A stretch of 5,195 nucleotides of DNA from NCBI GenBank assembly GCA_030633645.1, contig DAOVRY010000097.1, positions 1 through 5,195 on the forward strand, given 5' to 3'. Position 1 is the first letter of the stretch; each line of letters opens with the position of its first letter. Both the position numbers and the translations under genes were made by a program. Below are positions 1 through 5,195 of the stretch, in pieces. Source of the DNA: Pseudomonadota bacterium (lineage in GTDB: Bacteria; Desulfobacterota; DSM-4660; Desulfatiglandales; B25-G16). The notes below the pieces were generated by a model. That model was not told the origin of the DNA. It did not search any database and worked only from the letters and a program-made list of their open reading frames with translations.

Positions 1-138
1 ATCGTGCCCGACAGCTACCACGATACATTCAAAATCAGTATTCTCCTGAATAATGGTTGCAGCCATTTGTGGGCCCAAGAGCCCATAGCCTTCCCCTGGA
101 TCGGCATAGTTGGCCACTATGACCATTGTCTTTTTCAT
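1..138 (-). CDS. N-terminal fragment of an unidentified protein (46 codons, cut by the window edge)
   Basis: An open frame starts with ATG at 138-136 and runs without a stop to base 1. It begins MKKTMVIVANYADPGEG and continues through GLLGPQMAATIIQEN to FECIVVAVGHD. Two hydrophobic strand-like stretches (TMVIVA at residues 4-9 and CIVVAV at about 38-43) flank a helix-like segment, as in an alpha/beta (Rossmann-like) fold. There is no signal peptide or membrane segment, so a cytoplasmic protein is likely. The start overlaps the stop of the upstream ABC-F gene by 4 nt (ATGA), and an AG-rich stretch (AGAAAAG) lies just before it, so translational coupling is likely. That coupling is the main support for the gene being real. 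The GPQMA segment loosely recalls glycine/betaine reductase-type proteins, but this is a weak impression and I assign no function. Confidence 0.75.
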   Translation of the reverse strand, partial: MKKTMVIVANYADPGEGYGLLGPQMAATIIQENTDFECIVVAVGHD

Positions 139-2111
139 TTCTTTTCTATGCCCAGGTTTTTTCTAGCAGATTCCAGTTGATCCTGGCCGTATTCCCATCG
201 GGCCATCAGCTCTTCTATTTTTTCTCTGACTTCGCTATATTCATCCAGGAGCGGTATGTTTTTATCTTTATCAGTAAAAATATCCGGATCTGAAAGGAGT
301 TTTTCCAGGTCTTTTTTCCTTTGTTCTAAATCAGTGATTCGCTGTTCTACCGAGGTCAGCTTATCCTGGATTGGTTTCAGGGTTGATCTCATAAGTCTCC
401 GCTTCTCAGCTTCTGTTCTTTTCTGATCCTTTCGGCTCTTCTTTTCTTTCCGGGGTGATTCCAGAACTTGCTTCTTGCCAGGTTGTAAGGGCAGATGTTT
501 TGAGATCCGATCCAAGTGGTCGTAGTATTCGTCAAGGCTTCCCGGGTATTCCTCAATCATTTCTTCCCGTATATCCCAGATCTTTGTTGCCAGTCTGTTG
601 ACAAACGCCTGGTTGTGAGAGACAAAGATCAACGTACCGCTGTAGTCAACCAGGGCATCTGTGAGGATTTCTGAAGATATGAGATCAAGATGGTTAGTCG
701 GTTCATCCATCACCATGAGATTTCCCGGTCTTACGAGCAATTTTGCAAGTGCCACCCGTGCTTTTTCCCCACCAGAAAGCATACCTATTGACTTGTTCAC
801 ATCATCTCCCGAAAAGAGAAAGGCGCCGCATACACTCCTTACGGAACCTATTGTGTCATAGGGGACTGTCTGGCTCACCTCTTCGATTATTGTTTTTGTG
901 GGATCCAGCATTTCCAGGTGGTGCTGTGCAAAATAACTCATGGCGACCTGCCGGCCGAGTGCTATCTCACCGGAATCGGGTTTGATTTCCCCTGCCACCA
1001 TTCTGAGGAGCGTGGTTTTGCCCGAACCATTGGGACCGATAATCGCTATCCTTTCTCCCCGTAACACAGTTCGGGTAATATCCTTATAAAGGGTGTTTTG
1101 GCCAAAGGTTTTTGAGATCTCTTTGATAGCTACCACTTCTCTTCCGCTCCTTGGTGCAGGAGGAAAGGAAAAGTGAATGGTCTTTTGGGGCCGGAACGAT
1201 TCAACCAATTCCATTTTTTTGAGCAGTTTTATCTTGCTTTGCGCCTGTCTGGCCTTTGTGGCCTTATACCGGAACCGTTCAATAAATCTCTGGGCCTCCT
1301 TTGCTCTCTGTTCCCGATTCTTGGCTTTGGCCTCGAGGGCCAACTTTTCCTCATCTCTGGCCTTCAGATAGAAATCATAATTCCCCCGGTAACTCCGTAT
1401 GCCTTCCAATTCGAAACTGATGACGCGATTAATTTGCCTGTTCAGAAAATCCCGGTCATGGGATACAAGGATGAGGGCCCCGTTGTATGTTTGGAGGAAT
1501 TGTTCCAACCAATGTACGGAAGGAATATCAAGGTGATTAGTTGGTTCATCGAGTAAAAGCAGGTCGGGTTCCTGATAAAGGAGACTCCCGAGGAGTAACC
1601 GCATCTTCCACCCTTCGCTCAGTGATGAAACCGGTCTAGAAAAATCATCAGGCGTAAAGCCGAGGCCTGCCAGGATCCTTTCGGCCTCATGCGGGGGAAA
1701 GTGCATCTCCAAATGGCTTATTTCCTGGTGGAGCTCAGCTAATCTTTCTGCCAGCCTTGCACGGTCACTCTGGTTCTGGGTATCCTTCAGTGATTCTTCC
1801 GTCTGGGCTATCCGATTTCTGAGCTCAACCCTTCCCGGTATGGAATCGAGGACCGATTGAAGAACATTGCCCAATAAAGCCGCACGAACATCCTGAGGGA
1901 GGTATCCAATCCTGATACCTCTTCCTGTCTTAATTTCCCCGGCTTCAGGGGATATTTCTCCGGTAATAAGTCTGAGAAGTGTTGTCTTGCCGGATCCATT
2001 TGGTCCTACCAGTCCAATCCTGTCTGCTTGCTCGACCTGGAGTCCTATATCGTGAAAAAGGTTCGTTCCGAGGAAGGTGACCGAGAGTTTAGAGATAGTT
2101 ACGAGACTCAT
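135..2111 (-). CDS. ABC-F family ATPase, YheS-like (soluble, probably ribosome-associated)
   Basis: This 658-aa protein has two ABC ATPase domains in one chain and no membrane segments. Domain 1 has Walker A GPNGSGKT (36-43), Q-loop Q73, signature LSEGW (164-168), Walker B LLLLDEPTNHLD (184-195) and H-loop H218. Domain 2 has GPNGSGKT (359-366), Q396, LSGGEKAR (445-452), DEPTNHLD (469-476) and H499. The charged helical linker (about 245-310, with RFRYKATKARQAQSKIK) matches the ABC-F P-site tRNA-interaction motif. Residues about 555-655 form a Lys/Glu-rich coiled coil opening with RKDQKRTEAEKRR, which resembles the E. coli YheS tail more than EttA; YheS is about 637 aa. Known ABC-F proteins bind the ribosomal E site and modulate translation or protect against antibiotics; this protein's own role is inferred. 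The start lies 3 nt after the trkH stop with no strong Shine-Dalgarno, so translation probably depends on coupling. Uup is the main alternative name. The family call is firm; the subfamily is less so. Confidence 0.95.
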   Translation of the reverse strand: MSLVTISKLSVTFLGTNLFHDIGLQVEQADRIGLVGPNGSGKTTLLRLITGEISPEAGEIKTGRGIRIGYLPQDVRAALLGNVLQSVLDSIPGRVELRNRIAQTEESLKDTQNQSDRARLAERLAELHQEISHLEMHFPPHEAERILAGLGFTPDDFSRPVSSLSEGWKMRLLLGSLLYQEPDLLLLDEPTNHLDIPSVHWLEQFLQTYNGALILVSHDRDFLNRQINRVISFELEGIRSYRGNYDFYLKARDEEKLALEAKAKNREQRAKEAQRFIERFRYKATKARQAQSKIKLLKKMELVESFRPQKTIHFSFPPAPRSGREVVAIKEISKTFGQNTLYKDITRTVLRGERIAIIGPNGSGKTTLLRMVAGEIKPDSGEIALGRQVAMSYFAQHHLEMLDPTKTIIEEVSQTVPYDTIGSVRSVCGAFLFSGDDVNKSIGMLSGGEKARVALAKLLVRPGNLMVMDEPTNHLDLISSEILTDALVDYSGTLIFVSHNQAFVNRLATKIWDIREEMIEEYPGSLDEYYDHLDRISKHLPLQPGKKQVLESPRKEKKSRKDQKRTEAEKRRLMRSTLKPIQDKLTSVEQRITDLEQRKKDLEKLLSDPDIFTDKDKNIPLLDEYSEVREKIEELMARWEYGQDQLESARKNLGIEKK

Positions 2112-2114
2112 GCG

Positions 2115-3563
2115 TTACTTACGCCAGTATGCAGGGGCAAGCATAACAATAACGGTGTAAATTTCAAGGCGGCCGACAAGCATACAGAAGGTTAGAACCC
2201 ATTTACCCAGATCAGGAATAGTGAGGTAGTTTCTCACCGGTCCCACCAGACCAAATCCCGGGCCTACATTGCCTATTGTTGCCGCCACAGAGGCGAAGGA
2301 TGTGAGAACATCCAGGCCAAGGGCAGACATAACAATCACAGCCACAATAAAAAGGCCGACATAGAGGATGAAGAATCCCCACATACTGCTCAATACCTCT
2401 TCCGGGACTGGTTTGCGACCAAGCTTGATAGATCTCACAGCATGGGGATGTGCAAGCCTGAAGATCTCTCTGAAGCCATATTTCACAAGCAAAATGATCC
2501 TTATGACCTTTACTGCTCCGCCTGTAGATCCTGCCATCGCCCCGATAAACATACACAAGAAAAGAATGATCTGCGATAGAGGTGGCCACTGTGCATAATC
2601 GCTGGTTACGAAACCGGTTGTAGTGATGATGGAGGTAACCTGAAAGGCCGCACGCCTGAACGCACCGCCTATGGAATGATAGACTGTGCCGTAGATATTA
2701 CAGGTAACCAGAAGAATAAGGGCAGCCAGAATAAAGAGAAATATGCGGCACTCGGGATCCCTGCCAAATACCTTAAAATTTCCCTTTAAAAACTTATAAT
2801 GAAGGGCAAAGTTTACCCCGGCCAGGAGCATGAAAACGGTAATAACAGCCTCGAAATAGGCGCTGTTATAGTGAGCAATACTTGCATTTCGGGGACTAAA
2901 TCCTCCGGTGGGCATTGTGCAGAATGCGTGACACATGGAATCAAAGAGGGACATCCCCCCGATAAACAAAAGGCCAATCTCCACCAGGGTGATAAGAAGA
3001 TAGACCTTCCAGAGGGTTTTTGCCGTCTCTGAGATACGAGGTTGCAGTTTATCCACCATCGGACTCGGGATCTCAGCCTTGTAGAGCTGCATTCCTCCTA
3101 CACCGAGGAAGGGAAGAATAGCAATAGAGAGCACAATAATCCCCATACCTCCCATCCATTGCGTGAGGCTTCTCCAGAGCAATATTCCCTTTGGGAGGGA
3201 TTCGATGTTGTTGAGAATAGAGGCCCCTGTGGTGGTAAAGCCGGAAAGTGATTCAAAAAAGGCATTGGTAAATGTGCCAATAGAACCTGAAAATAAAAAG
3301 GGGAGAGAGCCAAAAAGACCAGCGCTCAGCCAACTGAGGGTGACAATGGCCATCCCTTCTCTGTGGCTGAGAGAGGAGTAATCAGTTGTTTTGGTAACAA
3401 GAAAGAGGATGAAGCCAATTCCCGAGGTAACCATAAAAGCATAGAGGATAGGAAAGGTGCTCCCATCGGAATAGATGAGAGAGATGCCGAGGGGTGCAAG
3501 CATGGAAAGACCGATGAAGATATTGAGGATTCCGATGAGCCGGAAGATCTGCCTAAAACGCAT
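2115..3563 (-). CDS. trkH: Trk-type potassium uptake membrane subunit TrkH
   Basis: This 482-aa integral membrane protein has the usual TrkH length (E. coli TrkH is 483 aa). It is the ion-conducting subunit of the Trk K+ uptake system and forms a dimer in the inner membrane. Four pore-loop repeats are visible: GFTTTGAS (108-115), MPTGGFS (217-223), TTTGFVTSD (314-322) and IGNVGPGFG (430-438). Their conserved glycines form the selectivity filter. The intramembrane gating loop is seen in GAMAGSTGGAVK (341-352), and the conserved C-terminal GRLEIYT (464-470) carries Arg465. Hydrophobic segments begin at about residues 9, 37, 72, 128, 186, 238, 272, 329, 393 and 452. The ATG shares its A with the trkA stop codon (TAATG). 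A GGA sequence 9 nt upstream, inside trkA, can serve as a weak ribosome binding site. No filter or gating residue looks lost, so the protein should be functional with TrkA. Confidence 0.97.
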   Translation of the reverse strand: MRFRQIFRLIGILNIFIGLSMLAPLGISLIYSDGSTFPILYAFMVTSGIGFILFLVTKTTDYSSLSHREGMAIVTLSWLSAGLFGSLPFLFSGSIGTFTNAFFESLSGFTTTGASILNNIESLPKGILLWRSLTQWMGGMGIIVLSIAILPFLGVGGMQLYKAEIPSPMVDKLQPRISETAKTLWKVYLLITLVEIGLLFIGGMSLFDSMCHAFCTMPTGGFSPRNASIAHYNSAYFEAVITVFMLLAGVNFALHYKFLKGNFKVFGRDPECRIFLFILAALILLVTCNIYGTVYHSIGGAFRRAAFQVTSIITTTGFVTSDYAQWPPLSQIILFLCMFIGAMAGSTGGAVKVIRIILLVKYGFREIFRLAHPHAVRSIKLGRKPVPEEVLSSMWGFFILYVGLFIVAVIVMSALGLDVLTSFASVAATIGNVGPGFGLVGPVRNYLTIPDLGKWVLTFCMLVGRLEIYTVIVMLAPAYWRK

Positions 3564-4921
3564 TAAAAGTATTCCAGTTTAACGGTAAATAATTTTTCAA
3601 GTTTTGGTATAGCACCTTTTAGGGCAAAGATTATCAAGTGGTCATGAGGCTTGATCATATTATGTCCGCGGGGGATAATGATCTCTTCTCCCCTGACAAT
3701 TGCACCAACGATGGCCTCTTTGGGGAATTTTACCTCCGAGAGAGGCGTATTCACAATGTCCGAAGTCTCAAGTGCCTCAAACTCGATAACCTCTGCAACT
3801 TCTGCTTTGAGGGGTGCCACGCAAACCACCTTGCCTTTCCTGATAAACTGGAGAATTGCTCTGATTGCTGAGAGCCGTGGACTTACCACTGTATCAATTC
3901 CGATGGCGGACACAAGGGGGATATAGCTGAGTTTTCCTATACGCGTAACCGTTTTCCTCGCCCCGAGGGCCTTACCCAGCAGAGAGATAAGAACATTATT
4001 TTCTTCATCGCCCGTGATGACAACCATGACATCCACATCAGTAATATTCTCCTCTGTCAGGAAATCCCGGTCAGTGCCATCACCATTTAAAACAACCACC
4101 TTTTCAAGTTTTTCAGCCAGCTCCAGGCATCTCTCGCTATCTTTTTCGATTATCTTGGTATTTATGTTCGTTTTATCGAGTGACATTGCTAAGGCCAGGC
4201 CAGTGGTACCGCCCCCGACAATGACAATCCGATGCAATCCCCCCCCTCTGACGTTTAATAGCCCAAAGAGCGTTGAGATTTCGTCTCTACGGGTTACGCA
4301 GTATAATAGATCCTTTGGTTGGATCGTATCCTGGCCGCTCGGTATGATAACCTCTTCACCTCTTACAATCACACCAACAAGGAGTGCGTGCTCAAAGTCC
4401 TGAAAAGACGAGAGCTTTCGCCCGACCAAAGGGGAGTCCTCTTTTATGGTTATGCCAATGAGCTTGATCCTGCCATCAACGAAATCTATAACCTCAGAGG
4501 CCTCAGGCACCTCCATGAGCTTGAGCATAGAATTGACCATCTCTGATTGAGGATTAATAATCAAGTCGATATTCAAGAAATCCTGCTTGAAGATCTCCGT
4601 GTGTTCCATATAGTCTGGATTCCTTACGCGGGCTATCTTGGTTATGTAATCGGTGAGATATTGGGCATATAAACAGGCGATCAAATTGGCCTCGTCACTA
4701 TCGGTAGCTGCCACGATTATATCAGTTTCCCTTATGCCTGCCTCGGTTAATACCGAGGGACTTGTGCCTGAGCCCACGATGGCTTGAACATCGATAACCG
4801 TTTGAATATGGTTGATCTTATTTTGATCCTTATCAATCACAACCACGTCATGATTTTCTTCGGAAAGCCTCTGGGCGATATTGAAACCTACCTCACCAGC
4901 GCCGACAATAATGATTTTCAT
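3563..4921 (-). CDS. trkA: Trk system regulatory subunit TrkA (double RCK/KTN protein)
   Basis: This 452-aa cytosolic protein is the gating subunit of the Trk K+ transporter. It has the full tandem layout of RCK_N, RCK_C, RCK_N, RCK_C, close to the 458 aa of E. coli TrkA. The first Rossmann site is VGAGEVG (6-12), with the acidic end of strand 2 at VIDKD (28-32), GSGTSP (50-55) and AATDSDEANL (71-80). The second is VGGGTTG (235-241), with IIEKD (257-261), NGDGTD (279-284) and TGDEENN (303-309). The RCK_C modules lie at about 140-225 and 370-450 and share the sequence IVRGEE followed by IIP. Family members bind NAD(H) or ADP/ATP, and two TrkA dimers form a ring under TrkH. The ATG start is supported by MKIIIVGAGEVG, the canonical N terminus, and by a Shine-Dalgarno sequence 8 nt upstream. 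It is the first gene of the cluster and overlaps trkH by 1 nt. Confidence 0.97.
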   Translation of the reverse strand: MKIIIVGAGEVGFNIAQRLSEENHDVVVIDKDQNKINHIQTVIDVQAIVGSGTSPSVLTEAGIRETDIIVAATDSDEANLIACLYAQYLTDYITKIARVRNPDYMEHTEIFKQDFLNIDLIINPQSEMVNSMLKLMEVPEASEVIDFVDGRIKLIGITIKEDSPLVGRKLSSFQDFEHALLVGVIVRGEEVIIPSGQDTIQPKDLLYCVTRRDEISTLFGLLNVRGGGLHRIVIVGGGTTGLALAMSLDKTNINTKIIEKDSERCLELAEKLEKVVVLNGDGTDRDFLTEENITDVDVMVVITGDEENNVLISLLGKALGARKTVTRIGKLSYIPLVSAIGIDTVVSPRLSAIRAILQFIRKGKVVCVAPLKAEVAEVIEFEALETSDIVNTPLSEVKFPKEAIVGAIVRGEEIIIPRGHNMIKPHDHLIIFALKGAIPKLEKLFTVKLEYF

Positions 4922-4929
4922 ATATTTTT

Positions 4930-4934
4930 ACCTT
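4930..4934 (-). promoter_or_regulatory. Ribosome binding site of trkA
   Basis: The minus strand reads AAGGT here, inside GTAAGGT, and ends 8 nt before the trkA ATG. This is good Shine-Dalgarno spacing. It is the clearest ribosome binding site in the window and fixes the trkA start. The downstream genes have weaker sites and appear to rely on coupling. Confidence 0.7.
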
Positions 4935-4960
4935 ACTCAATTTTCTCTATTTCTAGTGAA

Positions 4961-5017
4961 GCTCCGCCTCAAACCGACGAGTGGAGAAAAATCATATTCC
5001 ATTATTTGAGGCGAAGC
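4961..5017. repeat. Inverted repeat 1 (13-nt arms, 31-nt loop)
   Basis: The left arm GCTCCGCCTCAAA (4961-4973) and the right arm TTTGAGGCGAAGC (5005-5017) are reverse complements at 12 of 13 positions, with a 31-nt loop. Neither strand has a T tract straight after the stem, so this is not an intrinsic terminator. It lies 39 nt upstream of the trkA ATG and would fold in the leader RNA if transcription starts further upstream. It could be a leader structure or part of a small intergenic repeat element. Confidence 0.75.
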
Positions 5018-5076
5018 GATGTTGGTTTCGTCTAAAGTTATACGGTTGCGCTGCTGGTTTCGTATGACGTTAACCG
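5013..5076. repeat. Imperfect 32-nt direct repeat, two adjacent units
   Basis: Units 5013-5044 and 5045-5076 match at 23 of 32 positions. The best core is GCGATGTTGGTTTCGT (5016-5031) against GCGCTGCTGGTTTCGT (5048-5063), with 14 of 16 identical. The first unit overlaps the right arm of inverted repeat 1 and the second contains the left arm of inverted repeat 2, so the two hairpins may come from a duplication. A 32-nt period is not a multiple of three, which argues against coding constraint. Confidence 0.6.
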
Positions 5077-5101
5077 TTAACCGTTTCGAGCTGCGCAACC
5101 G
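5043..5101. repeat. Inverted repeat 2 (13-nt arms, 33-nt loop)
   Basis: The left arm CGGTTGCGCTGCT (5043-5055) and the right arm AGCTGCGCAACCG (5089-5101) pair at 12 of 13 positions, including nine perfect outer base pairs. An alternative pairing of ACGGTTGCG (5042-5050) with CGCAACCGT (5100-5108) is also perfect over 9 bp, because the right side carries a duplicated GCAACC. No T tract follows on either strand. Confidence 0.75.
5068..5085. repeat. Tandem heptamer CGTTAAC, about 2.6 copies
   Basis: CGTTAAC occurs at 5068-5074 and 5075-5081, followed by a partial copy CGTT at 5082-5085. Each copy contains the palindrome GTTAAC. The array sits in the loop of inverted repeat 2. Closely spaced palindromic hexamers could act as protein binding sites, but a slippage-derived repeat is equally possible. 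Confidence 0.6.
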
Positions 5102-5106
5102 CAACC
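5095..5106. repeat. Tandem hexamer GCAACC, two copies
   Basis: GCAACC occurs at 5095-5100 and again at 5101-5106, followed by GTT. The duplication gives the right arm of inverted repeat 2 two alternative registers for pairing with GGTTGC on the left (5044-5049). Confidence 0.5.
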
Positions 5107-5195
5107 GTTCTACGATCCCAATTATCCTTTACACCTTAGCGGTACTACAAAAACTTGATACAAATGTTAAGATCTTGGACTATATAGACGACTAG

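Larger units (their letters stand above)
4922..5195. other. Intergenic region and leader upstream of trkA, repeat-rich, no confident gene
   Basis: These 274 nt hold no confidently coding sequence. The 40 nt next to trkA are AT-rich and carry its ribosome binding site. Bases 4961-5108 are filled with inverted, direct and tandem repeats, listed separately. Bases 5109-5195 are without obvious structure. A 58-codon plus-strand frame (5019-5195) crosses the repeats and is treated as doubtful. I could not find a convincing sigma-70 promoter; TATGAT (minus strand, 4991-4996) and TATAAC (minus strand, 5037-5042) are possible -10 boxes, but neither has a good -35 partner. Confidence 0.7.

Noticed and set aside
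1173..1556. 127-aa plus-strand open frame opposite the ABC-F gene
   Set aside because: It lies entirely antisense to a gene with intact ABC-F motifs, shows no recognisable domain and has no independent support. It is a shadow frame.
2212..2589. 125-aa minus-strand frame inside trkH
   Set aside because: It is out of frame with trkH, whose pore loops are intact through this region, and has Cys-rich unstructured content. It is a shadow frame.
4014..4403. 129-aa plus-strand open frame opposite trkA, Ser/Thr-rich
   Set aside because: It is antisense to the conserved TrkA coding sequence, and its low-complexity Ser/Thr content follows from the opposite-strand codons. It is a shadow frame.
4991..5042. 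Sigma-70 promoter for trkA using TATGAT (4991-4996) or TATAAC (5037-5042) on the minus strand
   Set aside because: Each matches five of six -10 consensus bases, but the hexamers at about 17 nt spacing match the -35 consensus poorly, so neither can be called.
4961..5101. Intrinsic terminator in either hairpin
   Set aside because: Both stems have long loops (31 and 33 nt) and no T tract directly after the stem on either strand.
4961..5108. CRISPR array
   Set aside because: The repeats are imperfect, abut each other without spacers of uniform length, and no cas gene is present.
5155..5186. Plus-strand promoter with TTGATA (5155-5160) and TATATA (5181-5186)
   Set aside because: The 20-nt spacing is too long and no gene can be seen downstream within the window.
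4922..5195. c-di-AMP (ydaO/yuaA) riboswitch in the trkA leader
   Set aside because: Such riboswitches often precede K+ transporter genes in Gram-positives, so I looked for one. The short repeats here do not resemble the ydaO core, and the space is small for the full motif. An Infernal search with the Rfam ydaO-yuaA model would settle it.

Overview
The window is a compact minus-strand gene cluster preceded by a repeat-rich non-coding leader. In transcription order (right to left) it holds a 274-nt leader and intergenic region (4922-5195), trkA (3563-4921), trkH (2115-3563), an ABC-F ATPase of the YheS type (135-2111), and the first 46 codons of a further gene that leaves the window at base 1. 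The junctions are extremely tight: trkA and trkH share one base (TAATG), trkH and the ABC-F gene are 3 nt apart, and the ABC-F gene and the partial gene overlap by 4 nt (ATGA). I see no terminator or internal promoter between them, so the four genes look like one translationally coupled operon.

TrkH (482 aa) is the membrane subunit of a bacterial K+ uptake system, and TrkA (452 aa, two tandem RCK modules) is its cytosolic nucleotide-binding gating ring. Together they form a complete Trk-type transporter. The third gene product has two full ABC ATPase domains, an ABC-F linker and a C-terminal coiled coil, so it is a soluble, probably ribosome-associated protein rather than a membrane transporter. 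No part of the transporter is missing, so the ABC-F protein is more likely a passenger, or a functional link between K+ status and translation. The partial fourth gene is not identified.

The organism cannot be fixed from this window. The E. coli-like length and double-RCK layout of TrkA, the TrkH type and the YheS-like ABC-F suggest a Gram-negative bacterium, possibly of the old Deltaproteobacteria. That is an inference from general similarity with no search behind it.

The least explained stretch is 4961-5108, upstream of trkA. It contains two inverted repeats of nearly the same geometry (13-nt arms, 12 of 13 matching, loops of 31 and 33 nt), an imperfect 32-nt direct repeat, a tandem CGTTAAC heptamer and a tandem GCAACC hexamer. 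It may be a small mobile or intergenic repeat element, or a structured leader or operator for the K+ operon. I found no convincing evidence of a previously undescribed biological system; this repeat block and the ABC-F/Trk linkage are the parts most worth checking.
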